A DNA stretch of 64,000 nt from Calliphora vicina (Eukaryota > Arthropoda > Insecta > Diptera > Calliphoridae), in the NCBI RefSeq assembly GCF_958450345.1, contig NC_088784.1, forward strand, positions 70,643,747 through 70,707,746, in the 5' to 3' direction. Under the pieces are notes generated by a model. The model saw only the letters and a list, made by a program, of their open reading frames with translations. It was not told the origin of the DNA and did no database searches. Of the stretch, positions 35,116 to 46,019 are shown piece by piece. Position 1 is the first letter of the stretch; every line of letters begins with the position of its first letter. The translations under genes were made by a program, and so were the position numbers.

Positions 35116-36439
35116 TTTAACAATTTAAGCACATGTATATATATTTTTTTATAGAACTTATAAATTTATCGAGATATATTTTTTATATATATTTGTTTTA
35201 TAATTATTAGAAGTAGCCATACTTTTGACATAAGCTGTTTCAAAACAAAACAAGAAACTAAAATTAAATAACTTTTTAACGGGCTTTTAAGTTCAAGTAA
35301 ATTAAATATCTATTATCTCACAAAGACAATAAACAATAAAATTATAATAAAAAAAAAATTACCCAGTTTAATTGTTTTTAATTTAATACTTTTCTTTCAT
35401 AATTTTTACTTTCATAATTAACTTAAACCAACCACTATTAAACTGTCGAATACGTTTAAAAAACAAAACCAACAACTACTACAAAATACAAAAAAAAAAA
35501 ATATCAAATCTCAATTATCTATTGTATCTATTGCTTGCATTCATACTTATAGGGCGAAACAGATAAACGTTTTGTGAGTAATTGCTTCCAACGAAACCAA
35601 TCTAAACCAAGTTAAATACTTACTATACTTCATCATTTAAAATGCAAAATATCCAATTTGTTTTTAACAGAAAAAGAAAAGCATTTCAATTTTAAATATT
35701 TAAAAAAAATCCTTGTTAAATTAAATCATAATACCGTTACAATTTCATACTAAATACGTTTTTTTTTTTTTGTTTCTCAAAATCAAACATAACAACACAA
35801 CTACATACATTACTAAAAAAAAACATATACATATATATGAACTAACTAACATACATACTTACATACATACATACTAACATAAGATATTTCAGCCATATTG
35901 TTTTTGTGCTCATTTTTACTTTTATTACTCAGCATTTGCCGTTATTTGAGAAAAAACGCCATAAATTCAGTAAATGCTATCTTTAGCTGAAATAATTGCT
36001 GTCATTTCAACCAAAATTTTCCACTTACGTCCAATTACATGTTTCAACCCGTTAAATTCATGAGTATTTGAAAAGCCGTTACATTTCTTAGCATATATGT
36101 ATTTACATTTTTTTTTATTTTTACGCCAATCAGTTTAAATTTGTCATAAAACATACAGTGCTTAATGATTGAATCGATCATGAATTAATTTTTTTAACAG
36201 CGATTTACTAACACCAGTTAATTTTTTTCTTTTGGGTAATAACTCTCGATTTATTGAGTACTTATATAGGATTGTTATCTTAAGTATCTGATAGGTAAAA
36301 TATTGAATAATCTATTGAAGTGACTTTTGTTCAAAATAAAGTGTCATAGGTCAATTAAGAATTTTATAAACTACTGTCCAACATTAACCTAAGAGTACTC
36401 GGAATCAATATACCTCTTAATTAGTTAAAAATAGTTTAC
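35116..36439. other. A+T-rich intron island around a candidate microexon
   Basis: No mobile element is recognised between the DINE at 34437 and the mariner fragment at 36440. Composition resembles the exon-proximal introns of brp. The only coding candidate is the 21-nt microexon at 35553-35573. Confidence 0.5.
35553..35573 (+). CDS. brp: candidate bruchpilot 7-codon microexon
   Basis: GETDKRF between a pyrimidine-biased acceptor (CTTGCATTCATACTTATAG) and a strong donor (GTGAGT). It is 21 nt, phase 0 both ends, in the 15.1-kb intron between VTQ (25195) and SDAERAR (40304), both phase 0, so it would insert seven charged residues without a frame change. I have no homologous sequence firmly in mind; the call rests on splice-site quality, phase and its place in a repeat-free island. 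Confidence 0.5.
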
Positions 36440-36715
36440 GAATAAATATTTAGCTTCGGGTCATTTCGGACCTGCAAAATCGTCTTTCAAGGTCTCTCAG
36501 CTTCATGTCGTATGGTAGCCAATTTCCCTGGTTTTGGATGAATCCTGCTGCTTGCAAACGTTTTGAAATTGCTGATTGAGTAGCTCCCAATGATTTTGCA
36601 AGCTCTTGTTGAGTTTTACAACAATCTTCATGTAATAATGCCTCAAATTCTTGGTCTTTCATGTCAAAATCACCACTTCTGATCAGCATAAACCTTCTCT
36701 CGCACATTGTAACCG
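36440..36715 (-). pseudogene. mariner transposase fragment, N-terminal HTH region
   Basis: Minus strand: SGDFDMKDQEFEALLHEDCC, then KTQQELAKSLGATQSAISKR, LQAAGFIQNQGNWLPY, KLRDLERRF. These are the two helix-turn-helix blocks of a mariner transposase, of the same family as 10871-11530. It ends just where the catalytic domain should start. Confidence 0.88.
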
Positions 36716-37095
36716 ATGTAACTCAAGACATACAATTTTTGAGTTAAAACATTTATTTTGAAAAAGTCTAAAATTGTAGATCTTGAGATACAAAACATTT
36801 ATTCTTTATTTTTTTTAAAAAAATAAAGAAGGGAATTTTGAAAAAAATATATATTTTGCGAAAAAAAGTCAAAAATTGTATGTCTTGAGTTACAAAACAT
36901 TTATTTTGACTAAGCGACCAAAAAGTTCTTCAAGATAAATAGGTCCCATTATTTTGTAAAAAAAAGGCTAAAATTTTGACCGATAGTGTTGAAAAATTGT
37001 GTCTGAATTATTATCCAATAGAACTAACCTTAGTGATGTCTTTCTGATCGGAAGACATCGATTTCTAAAGTTGGTTCACTTGACATGAAACCCCC
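36716..37095. repeat. dispersed A/T-rich repeat with internal duplication
   Basis: TTGAGTTA(A)AAACATTTATTTTGA occurs near 36739 and 36888. The stretch GCGACCAAAAAGTTCTTCAAG…AAATTGTGTCTGAATTA is similar to 52340-52600, so this is part of a dispersed family, perhaps DINE-like. Confidence 0.5.
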
Positions 37096-37317
37096 ATATA
37101 TCGTCCCTTTAATAAAACAATAGTGTATAATTTTTCGCCATTTCGAAATAACTGAGTTTAAAATTTTTGTGTTAGTTGACATCTAGAACAAAAGTAATAT
37201 TTCAATTGATCTTTTGACCCACTTTGTGCAATTAGAATTTCACCAAATTTTGGCCACATATAGAATCAATTATGTAGAATGCTTAAACACTATTGTTTTA
37301 TTGAGGGGACGATATAT
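37096..37317. mobile_element. MITE with about 33-bp terminal inverted repeats
   Basis: ATATATCGTCCCTTTAATAA AACAATAGTGT at the left and ACACTATTGTTTTATTGAGG GGACGATATAT at the right are inverted copies with a few mismatches. Total 222 bp, no coding. A TA-type target is possible because the ends lie in ATATA. Confidence 0.82.
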
Positions 37318-37489
37318 TCATCTGATTCGTTATCGTATTTATTTTAACTGATTATATATAAGATATAGTCTTCTTAAACTATATATTTTTCAAAGTACAA
37401 AACCAGATCTGTTATCGTATCATATCCAGGGATGGAATATGAATTTGTCTTCGGTATCGGTAGAGTACTAAAATTTTAATTATTTTCAT

Positions 37490-38250
37490 TAGAAAATGCT
37501 GTTATTCACAAACTTTTGTTTAGAGAAATCTTTTATACATAAACCAGTTTTTATAGAAAACTGTTATACACAAAATTTTCAATAGGAAAAATTGTTATAC
37601 ACAAATTTCTTTAGAAAAAACTGTTATAAAGAAAATTTTATGTAGAAAACACTGTTATACCCAAACGTTTCTATAGAAGAGACTGTATAATGTTTTCTAT
37701 AGAAAATACTGTTAAACACAAACTGTTCTAAAGAAAAAAACTTTTATACAAAATATTTTCTGTAGAGAAAGCTGTTAAACACAAAATTTTCTATAAAAGA
37801 AATTTGTGCTAAAACTTTTCTATACAGAAAACTGTTATACATAAAATTTTATATGGAAAAAAAACTGTCATACACAAAACTTTTCATAGAACAAGTATGT
37901 GTATAACACATAAAAAGTCTTATACACAAAATTTTATATTTCAAAAGTGTTATATACTCAATTTTTTATAAAAAACTTTTATACACAAACTTTTCTACAC
38001 ACAAAACTTTTTTATACAAAAAAAATTCTTATACATACTATATAAATCTGTGTTATACATACATTTTTCTATAGAAAACTCTGTTATACCCAAACTTTTC
38101 TATAGGGAAAACGGATAATTTTCTATAGAAAATCTTATTATGCTGAAAATGACAATGGTCTGTACATACTTGAAATTTAGAACATTTCCTTTAGAAAATA
38201 CTGTTATACTGAAAATGTTTAATAGAAGTTACTATTAACAAATAATTTTC
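37490..38250. repeat. degenerate minisatellite, unit about 35-40 bp
   Basis: Roughly twenty units of the type ACTGTTATACACAAAATTTT CTATAGAAAA, each with substitutions and indels, in head-to-tail order. The array lies between a MITE and a Helitron end. No coding. Confidence 0.8.
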
Positions 38251-38259
38251 AATAACTAA

Positions 38260-38330
38260 CTAGCGAATACCCAGCGTGTGCTACTACGCTAAAAATTCTT
38301 TATTAATAGAGGTGTTTTATAATAAACATT
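38260..38330 (-). mobile_element. Helitron 3' end
   Basis: On the minus strand the sequence ends TTTTTAGCGTAGTAGCACACGCTGGG then TATTCGCTAG|T. The AGCGT…ACGCT hairpin upstream of CTAG and the T after it fit a Helitron terminus. The 5' end was not found; it should lie to the right, before the DINE at 38973. Confidence 0.6.
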
Positions 38331-38972
38331 TTTATACCATAGTAATGTATAAAAAGTACCAAAAAGAGGGATCAATTTAACCACTTATACGTTCAAATTT
38401 CTATAAAGTGACAAAATCCATTTGAACTCTATTTAGAGGAATAAATTGCTACTAAAGCTTGGGTTTTAGTAGTAATTTACCGTTTTATCCCCTTAAAAGT
38501 ACAAAAATCAAAATGTACCACACAACTGTCCACTTATATTTTGCATAAATTTAGATTAAGTTCGACTTCTAGCTTTATTAGTTCCGGAGATATATGTAGA
38601 GATGACGATTTTACCCGGTTTTACCGATTTTTAACCCTTACTTACAATTCGAATATCCAAAAATTCTTTCATAGTGGACTTCTGTAAGTCCTTGCAATCA
38701 ATGAGTTCTTATAGTCGTTAAGCCAGTAATTTTAGAGATATTAAGGTAATGACTTATCTATTTGATAGTACAACGCACATGTTTATTGTTTGTGTTTAAT
38801 GAGTCATAAATGGGCCAGATATAATGAAATTTTTCTTATCTCTATTATTACCGCCTACTTCAAGCCATGCCCAGCATTAAATTTCCGTATATAGCTCATG
38901 GAATAAAGTACAACGTAACTTAGAAATGTTGATTATGGTGTCACAGTAAATGTATTACTTTTCTAATTTTAT
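38331..38972. other. probable body of an old Helitron or DINE-like repeat
   Basis: No reading frame. Phrases such as TTTTACCGATTTTTAACCC and GAGTCATAAATGGGCCAGAT loosely resemble DINE-like cores, but I cannot set boundaries. Confidence 0.4.
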
Positions 38973-39710
38973 TATACCCTGCACCACCATAGTGGGGAGG
39001 GTATTATGCGTTTGTGCAGATGTTTGTAACGCTCAAAAATATTAGTCTAACACCAACCTTAAAGTATACCGATCGACTTAGAATCACTTTCTGAGTCGAT
39101 TAAACGATGTCCGTCCGTCTGGTCGGCTGGCTGGCTGTCCATGTAAACCTTGTGCGCAGAGTACAGGTCGCAATTTTGAAGATATTTCGATCAAATTTGG
39201 TACATATTATCTTTTCGGCCCTAGGACCAAGCCTATTGAAACTGGCTGAAATCGGTCCATTATTTCACCTAGCCCCCATACAAATGTCCTTCCGATATTG
39301 GACTTTATCGGTCATAAATGTTTAATTTATAAATGTATCTCCACAAATTGCGTTCCAAATAAGTTTTATATACACAAAATTCATGTCACCAAATTTTGTT
39401 ACGATCGGTCCATAATTAGTCATAGCTCCCATATATACCCGCTTCGGAAAATCACTTTAACGTGCATAAATCGCTTAAAAATGTTGGTATACTCACAAAA
39501 TTCAACATATTACATACAGACACAAATCACACGACCTAATTTTATGGTGATCGGTCCATAATTGGTCATAGCCCCCATATAAGGCCCACTTCCGAAAATC
39601 ACTCAAAAATACAAATTATTGAAATTTTAAAAGAAAAATGGTTTTACTCTTTTACTTAGTGTAGGGTATTATATGGTCGGGCTTTACCGACCATACTTTC
39701 TTACTTGTTT
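38973..39710 (+). mobile_element. DINE-1-like element, family B, copy 2
   Basis: Starts TATACCCTGCACCACCATAG TGGGGAGGGTATTATG, shares the whole layout of copy 1 (25977), and ends GGTCGGGCTTTACCGACCAT ACTTTCTTACTTGTTT with a clear GGTCGG…CCGACC hairpin. It keeps a segment (CCATGTAAACCTTGTGCGCA) missing from copy 1. Confidence 0.85.
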
Positions 39711-40303
39711 GAGGATTCCGCCGTAAACAATCTACGTCTCTTAAGAAACACTCTGCAACTCCAATAATAATTCCCCACCGTCTAGACATTGTAATTACAG
39801 TCATTCTAAAACCTCTAAAGAATCGAGAGTTATTATTCATATTATTTATTTTGTTTACGTACATAAATACATACATAATAATTTTATTTTGCAAATAATT
39901 TTGTATCTTGTACATTGAATATCCTTTTCTTTTCATTATTGCTGCACTTCTAACTTCCACCACTAAATAACTTTTTTGTAACATTTTGTTTGCCTTCTCT
40001 TTGTAATAGTTGTTACATTTTATTGTACATAAATACATTTGTTTATTGTACTCGCGTATGTCATTTTCAACATATTTAATCGTAATCGTATCTAAAGTGT
40101 AAAAAAGATTCATATACTACATACATATGTGCATTCATCATTTATGTTAACGTCGCTCAATTGCTTTTGTTTGTAGCCGTTTTTCTGTCAGTCTGTCCTC
40201 TTTGTGCATTTATTTCGATATCTATCATTTAACACCATTTCATGTAAAAAAAGACTTAAATACAAAATCTCTGCTTTTTTGTTTCACACACCAACATTTT
40301 CAG
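39711..40303. other. intron sequence upstream of a brp exon
   Basis: No gene. A 153-codon minus-strand frame covers much of it but has no family features and partly overlaps the DINE tail. The acceptor for the next exon is CCAACATTTTCAG. Confidence 0.55.
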
Positions 40304-40486
40304 TCGGATGCTGAAAGAGCTCGCGAGGAAGCGGCTGCCCTGCAGGAGAAACTGGAAAAGAGCCAGGGTGAAGTGTATAGACTGAAAGCCAAATTGGAAA
40401 ATGCCCAGGGTGAACAGGAAAGTTTGCGTCAAGAGCTGGAGAAAGTACAAGGTGGCATCTCACGTATACACGCCGATCGAGATCGG
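40304..40486 (+). CDS. brp: bruchpilot exon (61 codons)
   Basis: Begins SDAERAREEAAALQEKLEKS and ends ISRIHADRDR; the body (GEVYRLKAKLENAQGEQESL) is nearly identical to Drosophila Brp. Acceptor TTTTCAG, donor CGG|GTAAAT, phase 0 both ends. Only 69 bp separate it from the next exon, in contrast with the 15.1-kb intron before it. Confidence 0.96.
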
Positions 40487-40555
40487 GTAAATGATCACAG
40501 CAATAATCATACATTATGACACGTTCAATTACAATATTGAAATTTTATTTTCCAG

Positions 40556-40876
40556 GCCTTCTCAGAGGTGGATAAGATGAAGGAGGAAATGGAACGTACC
40601 CAAGCCACTTTGGGTAAAGCACAATTGCAGCAAGAAAAACTACAGAATGCTTTGGACAAGGCACAAAACGAGGTGGATCATTTGCAAGAGAAACTGGACA
40701 AGGGCGGTGTTGACAATCGTCGTTTGGTCTTGGAGAAGGAGAAACTAACGTACGACTATGACAATTTGCAATCGCAATTGGACAAGGCTCTGGGTCAGGC
40801 TGCACGTGTACAGAAGGAACGTGAAACTCTTACATTGGACACCGATCGTATTCGCGAGAAACTCGAAAAGGTTCAG
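40556..40876 (+). CDS. brp: bruchpilot exon (107 codons)
   Basis: Starts AFSEVDKMKEEMERTQATLG and ends IREKLEKVQ. Contains LDKAQNEVDHLQEKLDK, RRLVLEKEKLTYDYDNLQSQ and LDKALGQAARVQKERETL, a continuous coiled coil conserved with Drosophila Brp and vertebrate ERC. Acceptor ATTTTCCAG, donor CAG|GTAAGC, phase 0. Confidence 0.96.
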
Positions 40877-41582
40877 GTAAGCATCATCGCCATTTCTATC
40901 ATACAGTGCATCCAGTCTACAAAAGAAAACTATTTAATATACTTAAATACAAGTATATAATCTCCTTATAAATAGGTTGCAAATGTAGACATTATACTTG
41001 TAAATCACCATCTAATCAAACTACTTATGTATCTATCTAAAAGTCTAACTAATTTCCTTCTACTACATACTAATAACTATATCCTATATATATCCTTCTA
41101 TACCTACAACTACATAATGTAATATGGTTACTATCCTTTCCATATACCTATAGTGTGTACTTATTTATGTGTTAAATATTGTAAAACTATCTAATCTATC
41201 TACTACTTCTACTCATGTATTATATATAAATTAAGGTGATTTTTTAGTTTTTCGAGTTCCGCGGGTTGGATTAGTGTGACATTTATAACAAAACTGCATC
41301 TTTGAAAACTTGAGTCAAATTGGCTATTGTTAACCACTCTAAACTCTGAAGATTTTACTAACTCCTCAAGGTGTTGTCTAAGTTTTGCCAGGGATTAAAT
41401 TAGAGATTTAATTATTGTTCTTTTTTCATACATTTTCGCCTTAGTTTTCTGCAGCTATCGTCAAATCTAATGACCAACACAGGTTCAAACGTATTTTGAT
41501 AATGGTTGTGCCCTATTCTAAACTGGTTACCATCACATATCATGGCAAAACTAAAAGCCGCGAACGAAAAATTTAACCACAA
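40877..41582. other. intron sequence, no gene
   Basis: The first 350 bp is A/T-rich with ACTAC/TATCT repeats and looks like unique intron. From about 41240 the composition changes toward repeat-like DNA, leading to the foldback element. Confidence 0.5.
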
Positions 41583-42098
41583 AAATTTAGCATGAAAAAA
41601 AAATAGTTCAAATTGAACTAGAAATCACTAATATCTCTATTATTTTACCTTCGATAGCAAATTTGGATAGGAATTATTCATTAATTAAATTTTTTAGCTC
41701 TAGGCGATTGCACTTCATTATCATACAATGTCCTGCATATTTCTGCGAATGCTTTTGAATTTATAGCGTTCTTCAATGGGTGCGCATGTCTGAAGAAATT
41801 TTTGACCAAAATTCAGCAAAAATTAATTTTTTAAATTCCCATATGGATTAATTTGAGAACCAGTTGTCAACAGAATCCGATGAGCATGGTGAACACTTTT
41901 ATCAGACATGCACACCCATTGAAGAACGTTTATAGCTGAAATATGCTGGACATTGTATGCTAATAAAGTGGAATTGCCTAGAGCTAAATAAATGTAATTA
42001 ATGAATACTTCCTATCCAAATTTGCTATCGAAGGTAAAATAATAGAGATATTAGTCATTTTTATTTAAATTTGAACTATTTTTTTTGCATGCTAAATT
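41583..42098. mobile_element. foldback element with about 210-bp inverted arms
   Basis: The left arm 41583-41797 (TTAGCATG…CTATTATTTTACCTTCGATA…TTCTTCAATGGGTGCGCATG) is repeated inverted at 41895-42098 (CATGCACACCCATTGAAGAA…TATCGAAGGTAAAATAATAG…GCATGCTAAA). The loop is about 100 bp. The arms differ by about one base in ten. No coding; a foldback MITE is likely. Confidence 0.88.
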
Positions 42099-43100
42099 GT
42101 TGGGGTACTTTTAAATAAAATTCTTAATAAATGCGAAATTAACCCTAGGCTCTCTTTTGTTATGTCTTATTTCTGACTTTTGGTGTATTCAGGGACTTAT
42201 AGTAAAATTTCACGGGTAATATTTTTGCGGAACGTTTTAACCCCTTAAATCCCTGTTTTAATGGTGTTTTTTTTTGCACATTTTTAAAAGAAGGACAAAA
42301 AAGACACATGTCTTGAGGAATTAGAGGGTTAACATATTCTACAAAAATGTTCTCCGTAACATTTTACATAAATTTTCTGAACAAATTTTATACCTAAAAT
42401 GTAAGGATCACATGGTTTCCTATGCCGATTAATAATAAGAAGGTGCCAGAGTTTGGAAACTTTAACCCCCCTCAAATGAAAACTTTCAAAACGCCAATAA
42501 ACGCGTCTTTTTTGTCTCCCCTATTAAAATTTATTGGTCTGACCTTGTAATTTTTTTTGCTGTTGTACAGTTTTATTTGAAGTATTTGAAAAAGGTAGTT
42601 TACTAGATATTATTATTATTGTCGTTAAATTTAACGGAATATTTGTCTATATGAATAATACTTCTAACAAATATTATAGTAAAAAACTGTCACATATCCT
42701 AGCAAAACAAACAGCCGCGAATAACGCAAATTACGGCCATGCTAATATTTTAGGTACCGTAAACCAGCTTTCGATCAAGGTTTCATGATTATATCCAATT
42801 ATCAAAATGGCCTCCATCTTCCTGAGAATGTCATACAGATATTCACTGTTGGATCAAAATGGGAAAGATAAACCACTTGCTAAGATACCAGACAAATCGG
42901 AAACAAATGGATATACAGACGACCCGAAATGCGATAAATCTGCCTAGAACCCATCTAAGAAACCTCATACCTGACTTACAATGACTTCTACAGAAGCTGT
43001 AATAACAACGAAGCTTCTAACAACTTATTTGTCACTGTCCGGCATTTAGGAACCTAATACGTAAAATTCTTGGTCAAAAACTAATTTTTAAGTTATCAAA
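42099..43100. repeat. diverged dispersed repeats
   Basis: Positions 42230-42600 contain ATATTCTACAAAAATGTTCTCCG and a run of TTAACCCC-type bases, similar to 54530-54720 inside the MITE at 54289, so a diverged relative of that element is present. The remainder (42700-43100) holds nothing I recognise. Confidence 0.45.
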
Positions 43101-44109
43101 TTAACCTCTTCAGACCGTGTCCAAGGTGGGTACACAATAAGGTGGAATTGAGAACTCATCTGTTTTAAAAACGAAGGTCAGATTTGTATGAGGTTAGGAT
43201 AAAAGTTTGAGCTCGATCGGTTAAAAATTAAAAGTTTGTGAACGAGTTTGGTGACAAATGGATAGAAAATGGATCGTAACTACTCAGGTTTCACCCCTAG
43301 GGAGGTAAAATATATGAGCCATCCCAATTATTTTGTATCCCAAATATTTCTTTATATCAAACTAACTCCCTATCTCCAACTCTTCAGGGTGTCCCAAACA
43401 AAAAAAAATAATTTTCACGAAAATTGGCCAAAATTAATAAACTAAAGGTATTTGTACAATTATTGCAATAAAATAAAATATAACAAGTATATATTAATGC
43501 TATATATATTTGCTTTTTTCTAAACTCGAATATTTTTTGCGATAATCACCGACAACTTCAATATCAAATAATGCTTCTCCTCTTCGTTACTGTACAATAT
43601 TTTATTGAAGTTTTCATGCCACTTTCCGCGGAGTCGTTAACAGTGTGAATTTACTCAACAATTTTCAAGGTCACGTTCCCGGCGGATATCGTATAAATTC
43701 ATGCGGCAATTTGAAGCGTTGAAAAATGTTTCTAGTTTTCACAGTTATGAAAGCTCTGAAGTCATTTGACAAAAATTCCTCATTTACATCTGCAAAATAA
43801 CCCACATTTTTGTTTCTTCGGATAGAACCATCAACATCTTTAGAGCCATCGGTGGTATCGCAATCATCATCTTCTTCTCTAGTTTCTTCTTATTTTTCTA
43901 ATTAAATTTCCTTTTCTTCGATTCAGTTGATGATATGAATTGCATTGAATACATCTTATATATAAATAGGCCACACGTTTTTTTGTGGTACACTTTTAAG
44001 TATTGATGAAGCATATATGGTTTAAAAGGATATTTCTCTAGATATGCACAATATAAATTTTTTTGTCAAAATTCTTTAAAGTGGTAAAAAGCGTTTTAAA
44101 CGTGGTCGA

Positions 44110-44586
44110 ATTTCGGCCACCGGTCGATTCTAGTATTGAATAAATATAATACAATTGTTCGTCTTCCAAAATATTCAATACATACCAGTTGCTAAGGTAT
44201 TAATTTCAGTAGTCGTTCTTAATCGCCGTTGTTCTTCTGCCTCTTTTTGTTCCTATATTTCAATACCTACAAGAGTCATGTCAACGCCAATCATGCTGCC
44301 TGGGGAGCCTTTTTTCCTCTTCGCAAGCAAAAACTCTCTATCCTCCTCTATTGTAATCGTGGTGAATGCATTAACATCGACAATATCGAAGAGATCATCT
44401 AATTCTTCGATCAATTTCTCCTCTTTTATCTTATGCTACGATCCTCCTCTTGTAGTGCTCGTATTCAATTTCATCCACTCCTGGTACAATTTGTCAACTT
44501 GCTTTATGATCGAAGACTTGTCGGTATTCGTACTTCATCTCAGAAAACGAGCACTTAGTTTGCAGCCATTTTGTACTTTTTCCTAG
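44110..44586 (-). pseudogene. remnant of an unnamed repeat-associated arthropod gene family
   Basis: The minus-strand frame reads SSIIKQVDKLYQEWMKLNTS, a stop, EEKLIEELDDLFDIVDVNAF, then TIEEDREFLLAKRKKGSPGS and MIGVDMTLVGIE, another stop, and EQKEAEEQRRLR. From memory this resembles a repetitive arthropod protein family with a core like LDDLFDIAHADAL…IEEDxxFLxxQRxxGRxG; its function is unknown to me. Two stops make it a pseudogene. It lies inside the TTAA-bounded element, so it may be element-encoded. A plus-strand frame of 143 codons over the same bases is a shadow. Confidence 0.6.
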
Positions 44587-44844
44587 GCTACTGGAAACTT
44601 TTCACTCTCACAATATACTTAAAAATAACAGTATTATTTTTTTTAATTTTTCGCTCACAGTTTGTATGTTTGAATTAAAAATTACTAAAAGGTCAATACG
44701 TTGTTTATATGCATAAAATAAGGTGTCTAACATAAACAAAAAAATATGAACTATATATCGGGGATTCTCTAAATTAAAAAAGTATAACAAAAAAACCAAA
44801 AAAATCCCCAAGAAATTGTTCACGTTTTATAGCTTATATACTAT

Positions 44845-45462
44845 TGTTACGAAATTGTACTTGAATTCAAGTATAACGATTTTAACGGTTGATTTAAAAG
44901 TAGCCTAATGCTTTCAAATAGTGCTGTAATAGCAAACTGTAACATATCTGTGGGCATTATTAACATTGAAATAAAAGCTTTCAGTTGACCATTGATCGTA
45001 AGTTGGCAACGCTGTGTGCTGCTACTGTATATTCGAATTCGAATATTCAGTTAAAGAACATTGTAGAAAGTACACCACAGATGGCGTATGTATTAGAAAC
45101 CTCTAGACAGTTAAAGAGATATCTAGAATGCAGATGGCAGTGTTATAAATAGTGGCAGAGGTTGCAGTCGTTAGTCAGTTTATCAGAGACGCTATTCGAA
45201 TAAACATCAACTGAGTGCCTTAAAGTGTGCTGTATTTTTCAAGTAATTCGTATACATTATAAAGTGTCTGTATTTCTCAGAATTTATAAACGTGTATAAA
45301 AAAACATTGAGTGACTATTTAAATCTGTGGTTGTTGTACATTTTAAATAAATAAAGAGTTGTTACAATTTTCAAACTACTAAACGGCTTTTATTTGCAAT
45401 CAAAAGTATCCGGTTTATTTAAAAGAAATAAACCAGCGTTTTGAAAAGGTTAAAACGTAACA
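44845..45462 (+). mobile_element. solo LTR of an LTR retrotransposon
   Basis: Starts TGTTACGAAATTGTAC and ends AAAACGTAACA, giving the TG…CA ends with a short inverted TGTTACG/CGTAACA. CTAT flanks both sides (44841-44844, 45463-45466), a 4-bp target duplication. Inside are a TATA box (TTATAAATAG near 45144), a probable start region after it, and AATAAATAAAG (about 45345-45355) as polyadenylation signal. No internal retroelement genes remain, as expected after LTR-LTR recombination. The four-base duplication and ends suggest the Ty3/gypsy group. A diverged reverse copy is at 63238. Confidence 0.9.
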
Positions 45463-46019
45463 CTATGATCAGTTTTTAGAGCAGTGGTAGCCAATGAACT
45501 ATATTCAGCTTTCACATGTACACAATCGGCTTTTTACAGTCACAATACCCATTTTTCTGGTAAAAAATAATTTGGTTCGATACTTGGTGTTTTTATTTTG
45601 GTAAATTTTCGTGAAAATTATTTTTTTGTATGGCTATAGAGTAAGTTAGTTCAAGAGAAATATTGGGGATATAAAAATATTGTGTGTTGCTCATACATTT
45701 TACTTCACTAGGGCCTTTTTCTATCCATTTCCCCCCAATTTCGTTCTCACGAACATTAGCCCTCGTGCGGCATGCCAATTTTTAACCGATCGAACTCAAA
45801 CTGTTGTAATTTTTTTTATCCTATGCTCTCACAAAACTGGCCTTCGATTTTGAAAAATCGAAAATTAAAAAAATAAGATCCACCTTAGTGCACATATGTG
45901 TACCATACTTTATTTCAAGTTGTGCTGGGAAATATTCATTCTTTCCAATTTAATAGGTTGAATAGTTCATAAAATGTCTACTATCTCAATCGGCTCATTT
46001 TTCGGTCTTAAGAGGTTAA

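Larger units (their letters stand above)
43105..46015. mobile_element. TTAA-bounded DNA transposon, unclassified, with internal gene remnant and solo LTR insertion
   Basis: TTAA at 43101-43104 and 46016-46019 flank inverted ends CCTCTTCAGACCG and CGGTCTTAAGAGG (one mismatch). Longer diverged inverted similarity continues inward: GAAGGTCAGATTTGTATGAG and CTCGATCGGTTAAAAATT at 43170-43232 match the reverse complement of 45785-45845, and AAATGGATAGAAAA near 43255 matches near 45718. Inside are a minus-strand gene remnant (44110-44586), untranslated-looking frames at 43500-43800, and a 618-bp solo LTR (44845-45462). TTAA targets are used by piggyBac and Kolobok elements; no transposase motif of either is visible, so the class is open. 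Confidence 0.72.

Noticed and set aside
37490..38250. regularly spaced repeats resembling a CRISPR array
   Set aside because: Units are degenerate with no unique spacers, and the host is an animal.
39652..40113. 153-codon minus-strand frame
   Set aside because: Starts in a DINE tail and shows only low-complexity, Lys/Asn/Tyr-rich sequence with no conserved motif.
44155..44586. 143-codon plus-strand frame
   Set aside because: It is the complement of the minus-strand LDDLFDI-type remnant and has no own features.
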